DNA from: SAR116 cluster bacterium
GTDB taxonomy: Bacteria > Pseudomonadota > Alphaproteobacteria > Puniceispirillales > Marisalimonadaceae
Assembly: GCA_002691795.1 (NCBI GenBank)
Contig: NZIY01000019.1
Coordinates: forward strand, 14,560-25,027
DNA length: 10,468 nucleotides
Reading direction: 5' to 3'
A program made the translations under genes and the position numbers. Within the stretch, counting starts at the first letter, position 1, and each line of letters opens with the position of its first letter. The notes beneath the pieces were generated by a model, which ran no database searches, was not told the DNA's origin, and saw nothing but the letters and a program-made list of their open reading frames with translations. Positions 1 to 5,963 of this stretch are shown here, piece by piece.

Positions 1-638
1 GGCTTTAAATCTGATCGTTGATTAATACCATGTTCATTAGAACGTAATACAAAAGCAGTTTTCATTCCAACTTGCCGAGCTGCTGAAAGATCGTTATTGT
101 GAGCCGCCACCATCATGCATTGACTAGGATCTAATCCTACTTTTTCACACGCAACCAAATAAGCTTCAGGTTGAGGTTTATAATATCCAACAACTTCTGA
201 ACCAAGTATCATATCCCAATAAAGTTTTGATTTTTTTGACATATTTAATATAAGTTCAATATTTCCATTTGATTGTGATGCAATTATAAATTTACTTTTT
301 AATCTTAAAAGTCCTTTTGAACTGTCTTTCCATCCTGGCAATCTATGCCATGACTTAACTAACCAATCCCAGTCTTCTTTTGAAATAAAATCTAAACCAT
401 AATTTTTTGATATATTTTTTAAATTTTCATCATGAAGTATATCTAACTTAACAAATTCTCTATTTCCTGATCTTACTTTTTCCATAGATGGTTGATATTC
501 ACCTCTCCAATCATCTGCAAACTGTTTTGAGTTTTTGTTAATTTTGTACTTTTTTGAAATTAATTCAAAATCTTTTGATATGCCAGATCTCCAATCTACA
601 ACTGTTCCAAAAACATCAAATAAAAGTGCTTGTATCAT
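1..638 (-). CDS. Type II haloacid dehalogenase-like HAD hydrolase (C-terminus cut by window edge)
   Basis: The first 212 residues are present and the reading frame runs off the left edge; the family is usually about 220-250 aa, so little is missing. It is a HAD-superfamily cytosolic hydrolase resembling (S)-2-haloacid dehalogenases, which make 2-hydroxyacids from 2-haloacids. Seen in the sequence: motif I FDVFGT with nucleophile D8 and T12, W44-R45 in the place of the substrate-binding Arg, SNGN with S123/N124, the YKPQPEAY motif with K154 and Y160, and a C-terminal AAHNND segment with D183. In the well-studied dehalogenases that last motif reads SSN..D; here the Ser and Asn positions are Ala178 and His180, as in a large AAHxxDL subgroup whose dehalogenase activity is less certain. 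Start: ATG at 638 with AGGTG a few bases upstream; an in-frame GTG lies two codons earlier. It is divergent from the permease at 713. The fold is secure, the substrate is not. Confidence 0.88.
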   Translation of the reverse strand, partial: MIQALLFDVFGTVVDWRSGISKDFELISKKYKINKNSKQFADDWRGEYQPSMEKVRSGNREFVKLDILHDENLKNISKNYGLDFISKEDWDWLVKSWHRLPGWKDSSKGLLRLKSKFIIASQSNGNIELILNMSKKSKLYWDMILGSEVVGYYKPQPEAYLVACEKVGLDPSQCMMVAAHNNDLSAARQVGMKTAFVLRSNEHGINQRSDLK

Positions 639-694
639 AATCACCTATTAAACAAAAATTTACTTAACTTAATTATCATGTTAAATAAATTAAT

Positions 695-700
695 TATAAT
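695..700 (+). promoter_or_regulatory. Possible -10 box for the EamA permease gene
   Basis: A perfect TATAAT lies 12 bases before the permease ATG. A normal start site 6-7 bases downstream would leave a leader of only about 6 bases, which agrees with the lack of a ribosome binding site. There is no good -35 hexamer at 16-18 bp, and the surrounding DNA is so AT-rich that chance is a real alternative. Confidence 0.3.
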
Positions 701-712
701 TAAATATTCATA

Positions 713-1630
713 ATGATAAATATTATTCTAAAATCAATTAATAATTTACCACTCTCTGTTATTGCAATTTTATTTATGATTGTATCTGGAATGTTTGCGG
801 CATCGATGCATTGTTTAATTAGAGTATCTGCTCTTGAAAGCCATCCGTTTCAAATAGCCTTTTTTAGAACTTTATTTGTGCTTATTATTTTTCTTCCAAT
901 AGTTTTGAAAGATGGTTTAAAATCACTTGAGATTGTAAATAAAAAACTTCAATTTACTAGAGCTATTGTTGGCAGTGGTGCAATGTGTTGTATGTTTTAC
1001 GGAATATCTATTACAGAACTTTCAAAAGCTACAGCACTTATGTTTACAGTCCCAATTTTTTCAACAATATTAGCAATTTTATTTCTTAAAGAACAGGTTG
1101 GTATCAGAAGATGGACAGCTATGGTAATTGGGTTTATAGGTGCTATAATTGTAATTCGACCAGATATAGAATTTGGCCTTGGTCCTTTATTAATTTTATG
1201 TGGTTCTTTTATATGGTCATGGTCATTATTAATAGCAAAAAAATTAACTACTACTGAAACTAATACTAGCATGACTTTTTGGCAGGCAGCAGGTTTAATA
1301 CCAGCTACTTTTTTAGTAGCAATACCTTTTTGGTCTTCACCAAATTTAGATCAATTATTTTTATATCTTTTAGTAGCAATATTCGGCACTATGACACATT
1401 ATTGTCTTAACGCCGCTCTAGCAAAAGCAGATATTTCTTCATTACTTCCACTTGATTACTTAAGACTAATTTGGTCTGTATCATTAGGTTTTATTTTTTT
1501 TAATGAGATACCATTAATCACGATCTGGATTGGATCAGCAATAATTATTCTATCAACTTCATACATAGCTTATAGACAACTTAAAAAATCTAAACAACCT
1601 CTTACAAACCAATTAAATCCAAATTTGTAA
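713..1630 (+). CDS. DMT-superfamily permease, EamA/RhaT family
   Basis: Inner-membrane carrier of the drug/metabolite transporter superfamily, 305 aa, the usual length for the ten-helix EamA type. Hydrophobic segments lie at about residues 14-32, 47-63, 83-100, 105-124, 133-150, 157-175, 187-205, 213-231, 243-262 and 268-286, giving two five-helix EamA repeats. The first repeat ends with the typical FLKEQVGIRRW...IGFIGAIIVIRP stretch; the second has FFNEIPLITIWIGSAIII. A charged, Pro/Asn-rich tail follows the last helix. Members move metabolites such as amino acids, nucleosides or sugars, often outward; the substrate here is unknown. The ATG at 713 has no visible Shine-Dalgarno, and a TATAAT hexamer sits only 12 bases upstream, so a leaderless or near-leaderless message is possible. 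It is divergent from the HAD gene and convergent with the SDR gene, whose stop is 3 bases away. Confidence 0.92.
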   Translation: MINIILKSINNLPLSVIAILFMIVSGMFAASMHCLIRVSALESHPFQIAFFRTLFVLIIFLPIVLKDGLKSLEIVNKKLQFTRAIVGSGAMCCMFYGISITELSKATALMFTVPIFSTILAILFLKEQVGIRRWTAMVIGFIGAIIVIRPDIEFGLGPLLILCGSFIWSWSLLIAKKLTTTETNTSMTFWQAAGLIPATFLVAIPFWSSPNLDQLFLYLLVAIFGTMTHYCLNAALAKADISSLLPLDYLRLIWSVSLGFIFFNEIPLITIWIGSAIIILSTSYIAYRQLKKSKQPLTNQLNPNL

Positions 1631-1633
1631 AAA

Positions 1634-2368
1634 TTATCTTCCTCCTGAAATCCTGACTATAGTCCCACATACATAACTTGACTTTTCACTTAATAACCAC
1701 ATAACAGTGTCCGCAACTTCTTGAGTCGATCCAACGCGGCCAAGTGGAACACTTGGCATAAGTCTATCTACTCTTGAAGCATCTCCTGCTTTTGCGTGAA
1801 TATCAGTCGCAATTAAACCAGGGGCAACAGCGTTGACTCTTATTCCATAAACAGCTAATTCTTTTGCCATTCCATAAGTTAACGAATCAATTGCTCCTTT
1901 AGACATCGCATAATGAACTAATTCTCCAGCACCACCAATATCCGCTGCAATTGAAGTCATATTTACAATATTACCCGTTTTTTGCTTGATCATAATTTTA
2001 GAACTTATTTGCGCAACATTAAATGCACCAATCACATTTGTATCTATTAAAGATCTAAAGTCTTTTGGATCTAGTTCATGAATTTTAGAGACTGGACCAG
2101 TCGTACCTGCATTATTAAAAACACCGTCCAAGGATCCTGTAGTATCAACAAAATTTTCGAACATATCTTTTACTGCGCTATGATTGGATACATCACATTT
2201 TAATATTATTCCTTCACCACCTAACTGTTTTACTTCAGATAATGTTTTTTCTGCAGCTTTATCATTAAAATTATAATTTATACCAATAAACATACCATTT
2301 TTTGCAGCCTCAAGAGCTGTAGCTTTGCCAATGCCTTGACTTCCTCCAGTGATTAATAAATTTTTCAT
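1634..2368 (-). CDS. Classical short-chain dehydrogenase/reductase (SDR)
   Basis: Cytosolic NAD(P)-dependent oxidoreductase of 244 aa, the usual size for classical SDRs such as FabG or glucose 1-dehydrogenase relatives. Seen: TGGSQGIG cofactor loop at residues 7-14, NNAG at 85-88, and the full catalytic tetrad N111, S139, Y153 and K157, followed by the VNAVAPG stretch and a C-terminal SGG. The segment after the second strand (INYN) lacks the acidic residue of NAD-specific members, so NADP is slightly favoured; this is inference. Start: ATG at 2368 with AAAGGAG five bases upstream. It is the downstream gene of a minus-strand pair, 19 bases after the D-2-hydroxyacid dehydrogenase stop, so probably cotranscribed. 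The two enzymes could act in sequence on a hydroxy/keto compound. Substrate cannot be assigned. Confidence 0.93.
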   Translation of the reverse strand: MKNLLITGGSQGIGKATALEAAKNGMFIGINYNFNDKAAEKTLSEVKQLGGEGIILKCDVSNHSAVKDMFENFVDTTGSLDGVFNNAGTTGPVSKIHELDPKDFRSLIDTNVIGAFNVAQISSKIMIKQKTGNIVNMTSIAADIGGAGELVHYAMSKGAIDSLTYGMAKELAVYGIRVNAVAPGLIATDIHAKAGDASRVDRLMPSVPLGRVGSTQEVADTVMWLLSEKSSYVCGTIVRISGGR

Positions 2369-2373
2369 AAATT

Positions 2374-2380
2374 CTCCTTT
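2374..2380 (-). promoter_or_regulatory. Strong Shine-Dalgarno of the SDR gene
   Basis: Read on the minus strand the bases are AAAGGAG, five bases before the ATG at 2368. It lies in the 19-base gap between the two genes of the pair, fixes the SDR start, and supports independent efficient translation of the second cistron. Confidence 0.75.
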
Positions 2381-2387
2381 ATTTTTT

Positions 2388-3407
2388 CTAAATTATTTTT
2401 GATAGTTTAGATTTAAACAATGATAAGATTTCTTTATTCACAGGTCTTTCAGGAATGCCTCCACTCAAAATATTTAATAACTGATTAGCAACAAATTCTG
2501 ACATTTTTTTTCTGCTGTCTACAGTAACTCCAGCCATATGAGGTGTAGCAACAACATTTTGCATTTTTAATAACTTATGATCTGAATTAGGTGGTTCCTT
2601 TTCCCATACGTCTAAACCTGCGCCAGAGAGATGTCCATTTTTTAAAAAAGTTGCTAAATGGTGCTCATTGTGAATAGATCCTCTTGAAGTTGTAATAAAT
2701 AAACTACCCTCTTTCATTTTTGAATAAAAGTTTTTATCAATAAAATTATGGGTTTCTTTTGTTAATGGAATATGAACTGAAACTATGTCACTTTCAAAAA
2801 GTAACTCATCTAAATTTGTTTTTTTTGCATTGAATTTGTAAAATCGTTCATTAGAGATATAAGGATCATAAGCCAGTATATTGCAATTAAATCCATTTTG
2901 ACAAATTTCTGATACCCTAGCTCCTGTATTCCCTAAACCTATTAGCCCAACTGTTTTTTTATATAAATTCCTGCCAATAAAATCTTCTCTTGCTCCGTTC
3001 CACCCTTTTCTTAATAAGAAATCAGTTTCTGTAACCCTTTTTAACAAATCAAGCATTAGTGCTACAGCGTGCTCAGCAACCGCTTCAGCATTTCCTCCAG
3101 TTTGATTAACTACAAGAATACCTCTATTAGTACATGCTTCTACATCTATAGTATCATACCCAGCGCCCCCAGATGAGACTAAAATTAAATTTGGTGTTTT
3201 TGATAAAAATTCTTCATTAACGTGAAAAATTTTTGGTACTTCATCACGAGCAGCTGAAACTTGAAAAGCATGAGCTGTTTCTAGTTCTTTGAAACATTGT
3301 TCAAGATTATTACTTTCAATTTTTACAACTTCTATCTTATTTTGATTTTCTAAAATTGATACACCTTCTTGAGCAGGTAAATTATCTAAATATACAATTT
3401 TTGCCAT
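2388..3407 (-). CDS. D-isomer-specific 2-hydroxyacid dehydrogenase
   Basis: Cytosolic NAD-dependent enzyme interconverting a 2-ketoacid and its D-2-hydroxyacid, in the phosphoglycerate/glyoxylate/hydroxypyruvate reductase family. The length of 339 aa is normal for the two-domain fold without an ACT domain. Seen: a hinge-proximal SSGGAGYDTID segment (78-88), the Rossmann loop GLGNTG (157-162) with D181 at the end of the next strand (NAD preference), catalytic R242 in TTSRGSI, E271 in DVWEKEPP and H290 in TPHMAG. All three catalytic residues are present. The helix EAVAEHAVALMLDLLKR is the usual dimer region. The ATG at 3407 has no clear Shine-Dalgarno. It is first in a minus-strand pair with the SDR and divergent from the RidA-like gene across 99 bp. 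The exact substrate (glyoxylate, hydroxypyruvate, a branched or aromatic ketoacid) is not readable; it need not be SerA. Confidence 0.93.
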   Translation of the reverse strand: MAKIVYLDNLPAQEGVSILENQNKIEVVKIESNNLEQCFKELETAHAFQVSAARDEVPKIFHVNEEFLSKTPNLILVSSGGAGYDTIDVEACTNRGILVVNQTGGNAEAVAEHAVALMLDLLKRVTETDFLLRKGWNGAREDFIGRNLYKKTVGLIGLGNTGARVSEICQNGFNCNILAYDPYISNERFYKFNAKKTNLDELLFESDIVSVHIPLTKETHNFIDKNFYSKMKEGSLFITTSRGSIHNEHHLATFLKNGHLSGAGLDVWEKEPPNSDHKLLKMQNVVATPHMAGVTVDSRKKMSEFVANQLLNILSGGIPERPVNKEILSLFKSKLSKII

Positions 3408-3459
3408 TTTATTTATCTGTATTTATTTTCTTAAGAAATTTATTGTTTAAGTTAGTCTT

Positions 3460-3465
3460 TATAAT
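3460..3465 (+). promoter_or_regulatory. Candidate -10 box for the RidA-like/amidase operon
   Basis: A perfect TATAAT followed by ATAGG lies 41 bases before the ATG at 3507, which would give a leader of about 35 bases. The -35 region at 16-18 bp spacing is AT-rich without a consensus hexamer. It lies in the 99-bp divergent spacer. Position is sensible, but AT-rich background limits confidence. Confidence 0.4.
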
Positions 3466-3506
3466 ATAGGATTAATAATCAATAATTTTTTTAGGTTTTA
3501 TGATTC

Positions 3507-3884
3507 ATGATAAAAAGAATTCAGATACCTGATATTTTACAACCAGTAAGTCACTATTGTCATGTTGTAGAAGCAAATAGCATAATTTGGATATCAGGTT
3601 TAGTTGGAATGAATTTTGATAATTCAATTCCAGAAAACATAAAAGATCAATTTGATATTGCAATGAGAGATTTTGACACTTGTTTAAAAGCTGCTGGTGG
3701 AGATTTTTCGTCTGTTACAAAGGTAAGAGTTTTTTTAACTAACATAGAAGATAGAAAAATTATTAATCCAAAAAGAATTGAATATTTTGGGGAATACAAA
3801 CCTGCATCTACTTTACTAGAAGTAAGTGCTTTAGTAGATCCTAGAATGAAAGTTGAAATTGAGGCTGAGGCAATAAAACTCTAA
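3507..3884 (+). CDS. RidA/YjgF/UK114-family protein lacking the catalytic arginine
   Basis: Small cytosolic protein of 125 aa, the usual size for this trimeric fold. Seen: IIWISGLVGMN (residues 26-36), the helix DIAMRDFDTCLKAAGG preceding the SSVTKVRVFLTNIED strand, and a C-terminal VEIEAEAI strand. Canonical RidA hydrolyses 2-aminoacrylate-type enamines/imines using an Arg (R105 in E. coli RidA, within FPARSCVEV). Here the matching stretch reads KPASTLLEV, putting Ser101 where that Arg should be. This places it among the Rid paralogs (or degradation-pathway relatives) for which imine deamination is not expected. Its stop is one base before the amidase ATG, so the two are almost certainly translated from one message. 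Start: ATG at 3507 with an AGG 11 bases upstream; the ATG at 3500 is out of frame. Function unknown. Confidence 0.88.
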   Translation: MIKRIQIPDILQPVSHYCHVVEANSIIWISGLVGMNFDNSIPENIKDQFDIAMRDFDTCLKAAGGDFSSVTKVRVFLTNIEDRKIINPKRIEYFGEYKPASTLLEVSALVDPRMKVEIEAEAIKL

Positions 3885-3885
3885 A

Positions 3886-5190
3886 ATGAATTTATTAAAA
3901 TTAAATGCGTTTGAAATTTTAAAGTTATTTAACTCCAATAAACTTAATACAGTTGAATATGTTTCTGAATTAATTAATCACATAAAATTAAGAGAACCTA
4001 ATGTTAAGGCATGGGCTTTTTTAAATGAAGATTTAGTTAACTCTTACGCAAAAAAAATTGATGAAAAAAGATCAAATAATTTACAAAAACCTTTTGCTGG
4101 GATTCCTATAGGAATAAAAGACATTATTGATACTAAAGACTTTCCAACAGAAAATGGTTCAAAAACTTGTTTAAATAGACAGCCCAAAGAAGATGCTCAC
4201 CTTATAAAATTATTACGAGAAAATGATGTCATTATATTTGGTAAATGTGTAACAACTGAATTTGCTCTATCAGCTCCTGGAAAAACAAAAAACCCAAATG
4301 ACCTTGAATGTACACCTGGCGGATCTTCATCTGGATCTGCCGCTGCCGTAGCCGACAAAATGATACCCACATCAATTGGAACTCAAACTGGTGGGTCAGT
4401 TTTAAGGCCTGCTTCATTTAATGGAATAATAGGTTTTAAGCCAACTTTTGGATCTATTTCAAGATCAGGTATTTCTCCAATTTCTTATCGATTAGATCAT
4501 CCGGGAGTTTATGCAAGATGTATAGAGGATGTTAGAATTATTTCAAATTTAATTATTTCATATCATGAAAATGATTATGACATGATAAATAATTTGTCTT
4601 TAAAGGAAAATATTGTTGAAAAATCTAATTATAAATTTGCTTTTATCAAAGGACCTGCTTGGCCTAAAGGTGATGAAGATATGAAAGAAAATTTTCAAAA
4701 ATATGTTCAAGACAGTAAAATGGATGTTACTGAAATAACATTACCTAAATCTTTTGATAATGCTCTTCATAATCATGAAGTAATAATGAATGGTGGAATA
4801 TATTCATCACTAAAAAAAGTCTATCAAGAAGATAAAAATAATTTACACCCTTATACAATAAAAAGAATTGAAAATGGACTTAATCTGAATGCATCTGATT
4901 ATGTTGATGCTATTGAAAGTGCAAAACAAATGAAATTTGATTTAAATACAATTTTCAAAAACTTTGATGCAATTATTACTCCAGCTGCTCCTGGAGAAGC
5001 TCCTAGAGACCTAACAACAACTGGAAATGCTATGTTTAATGGATATTGGACTATGATGGGTGTTCCTGCAATAAGTTTACCTCTTTTAAAAGGGAAGAAC
5101 TCTCTACCAATAGGGGTCCAAGTTATAACTTCATGGAAAAATGATAATTTACTTCTTAAAATTTCAGATGATATTTTAAAAAAATATTAA
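3886..5190 (+). CDS. Amidase-signature family hydrolase
   Basis: Cytosolic amide hydrolase of the amidase signature family (GatA, allophanate hydrolase, FAAH relatives), 434 aa. The Ser-cisSer-Lys triad is intact: K78 in GIPIGIKDIIDT, S147 as the first Ser of GGSSSGSAAAVA, and nucleophile S171 in GTQTGGSVLRPASF, 24 residues after S147 as in FAAH. The C-terminal TPAAPGEAP and GVPAISLPL stretches are also typical. The GTQTGGSV(I/L)RPA version is shared with many small-amide and allophanate-type hydrolases rather than GatA, and no gatB or gatC is next to it, so a role in tRNA-Gln amidotransfer is unlikely. It is the second gene of a pair with the RidA-like protein (one-base gap), suggesting both act on the same nitrogen compound, for instance hydrolysis of an amide from a heterocycle or ureide; that is inference. 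It converges on the TerC-family gene with 12 bases between. Confidence 0.92.
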   Translation: MNLLKLNAFEILKLFNSNKLNTVEYVSELINHIKLREPNVKAWAFLNEDLVNSYAKKIDEKRSNNLQKPFAGIPIGIKDIIDTKDFPTENGSKTCLNRQPKEDAHLIKLLRENDVIIFGKCVTTEFALSAPGKTKNPNDLECTPGGSSSGSAAAVADKMIPTSIGTQTGGSVLRPASFNGIIGFKPTFGSISRSGISPISYRLDHPGVYARCIEDVRIISNLIISYHENDYDMINNLSLKENIVEKSNYKFAFIKGPAWPKGDEDMKENFQKYVQDSKMDVTEITLPKSFDNALHNHEVIMNGGIYSSLKKVYQEDKNNLHPYTIKRIENGLNLNASDYVDAIESAKQMKFDLNTIFKNFDAIITPAAPGEAPRDLTTTGNAMFNGYWTMMGVPAISLPLLKGKNSLPIGVQVITSWKNDNLLLKISDDILKKY

Positions 5191-5202
5191 TATTATTCTT
5201 AA

Positions 5203-5814
5203 TTAAAAATTGATATAAGGCTTAATTTGAAAATAACCATCGACGGCCATTTCAGTTGATAGATAAATCAAGAAAACTAGTCCAATATATGATAACCATT
5301 TAAATTTTGTTAATATCCTAACAATTGCAGATGCAAAAATTGCAATTAATAAAATTGAAAAGGCAATTCCAAACATGAGTAAATAAGTTTGATCTCTAGC
5401 AATTGCAGTTATGGCAATAACATTATCTAAAGACATAGATATATCTGCAATTGTGATTGTAATAAGAGCATTTTTCATACTTTTACCTTCAACCGTTTTA
5501 GAAACTTCTTTTTTGTTTTTTTCATCACTTTTCGAAAATTCTCTTATGTCTTGATAAAATTTGAAACAAACCCAATACAATAATAGTGCTCCTAAAAGAA
5601 GTAACCCTGGTACTGTTATCAGATAAGATGCTATTAGCGCAAAAAGAATACGAAGTATAGCTGCAGCAAGTAACCCAAAGAAAATTATCTTTTTTCTATC
5701 TTTTTCTGCAAATGAAGCAGCAGCCATACCTATTATTAGAGCATTATCGCCTGATAAAACTATATCAGCTAAAACAATTTGAGAAACATCTATAATAAAA
5801 TCCATAATGAGCAT
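5203..5814 (-). CDS. TerC-family integral membrane protein (YjbE/YkoY type)
   Basis: Inner-membrane protein of 203 aa, in the range of the short TerC/YjbE group. Hydrophobic stretches lie at about residues 5-33, 42-66, 68-86, 115-138, 143-165 and 171-190. The family hallmarks are paired acidic motifs within membrane segments: LSGDNALIIG (D23, N24) and IADISMSLDNVIAI (D124, D130). A charged Lys/Glu-rich loop at about 92-112 separates the two halves. Family members have been linked to Mn2+ export or metalation of secreted proteins in bacilli and to tellurium resistance elsewhere; a divalent-metal role is the best guess. Two starts are possible, ATG at 5814 or ATG at 5805 (giving MDFIIDV...); neither has a Shine-Dalgarno. 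It is alone on its strand and divergent from the GMC oxidoreductase across 149 bp. Confidence 0.9.
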   Translation of the reverse strand: MLIMDFIIDVSQIVLADIVLSGDNALIIGMAAASFAEKDRKKIIFFGLLAAAILRILFALIASYLITVPGLLLLGALLLYWVCFKFYQDIREFSKSDEKNKKEVSKTVEGKSMKNALITITIADISMSLDNVIAITAIARDQTYLLMFGIAFSILLIAIFASAIVRILTKFKWLSYIGLVFLIYLSTEMAVDGYFQIKPYINF

Positions 5815-5861
5815 GAAGTTACAATAATTTAAATATTTTTAATATTAATATTTGTATTTAA

Positions 5862-5867
5862 ATTATA
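5862..5867 (-). promoter_or_regulatory. Possible -10 box for the TerC-family gene
   Basis: On the minus strand the bases are TATAAT, 47 bases before the ATG at 5814, implying a leader of about 40 bases. The palindrome at 5891-5904 begins 23 bp further upstream, next to where a -35 element would sit, so a protein bound there could affect this promoter as well as the divergent one. No consensus -35 hexamer is seen. Confidence 0.3.
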
Positions 5868-5878
5868 TTTTTACTAAT

Positions 5879-5907
5879 TTCTTAGTGGTGTTAGTGTACA
5901 CTAAGAA
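5879..5907. promoter_or_regulatory. Palindromic operator-like site with an extra half-site
   Basis: The core TTAGTGTACACTAA at 5891-5904 is a perfect 14-bp palindrome. A second TTAGTG half-site lies nine bases upstream (5882-5887), so a larger inverted repeat, TTCTTAGTG at 5879-5887 with CACTAAGAA at 5899-5907, is also present. It is one of the few G/C-containing elements in an AT-rich 149-bp divergent spacer, about 60 bases before the GMC start. The centre GTGTACAC fits the GT-N-TA-N-AC pattern described for HutC-type GntR repressors; that family assignment is inference. No U-run follows on either strand, so it is not a terminator. Confidence 0.6.
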
Positions 5908-5954
5908 TTTAATTAATTTGAATGTTTTGTTAATCAAGTTTTAAAATATTCGTT

Positions 5955-5958
5955 GGAG
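5955..5958 (+). promoter_or_regulatory. Shine-Dalgarno of the GMC oxidoreductase gene
   Basis: GGAG ends five bases before the ATG at 5964. Several genes in this window have no visible Shine-Dalgarno, so this one firmly supports the chosen start. Confidence 0.65.
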
Positions 5959-5963
5959 AATTT

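Noticed and set aside
997..1272. 91-codon open frame on the minus strand within the permease gene
   Set aside because: It is antisense to a well-supported EamA permease and shows no domain, signal or ribosome site.
4232..4417. 61-codon minus-strand frame within the amidase
   Set aside because: It lies opposite the conserved amidase signature, is Gln-rich from antisense Ser/Thr codons, and has no independent support.
3886..5190. Assigning the amidase as GatA of the Glu-tRNA(Gln) amidotransferase
   Set aside because: No gatB/gatC neighbours, shorter than typical GatA, and the GTQTGGSVLRPA form matches small-amide hydrolases better.
5179..5215. Bidirectional terminator between the amidase and TerC-family genes
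   Set aside because: The 12-base gap and flanking sequence contain only short A/T symmetries such as AATATTAATATT; no stem with G/C pairs was found.
5879..5907. Reading the inverted repeat as an intrinsic terminator
   Set aside because: No gene ends here on either strand, the spacer lies between divergent starts, and no continuous U-run follows the stem.
5815..5963. A manganese-sensing yybP-ykoY riboswitch before the TerC-family gene
   Set aside because: Such riboswitches often precede TerC-type genes, but this leader is almost all A/T and shows none of the conserved G/C-rich loops; no supporting fold is visible.
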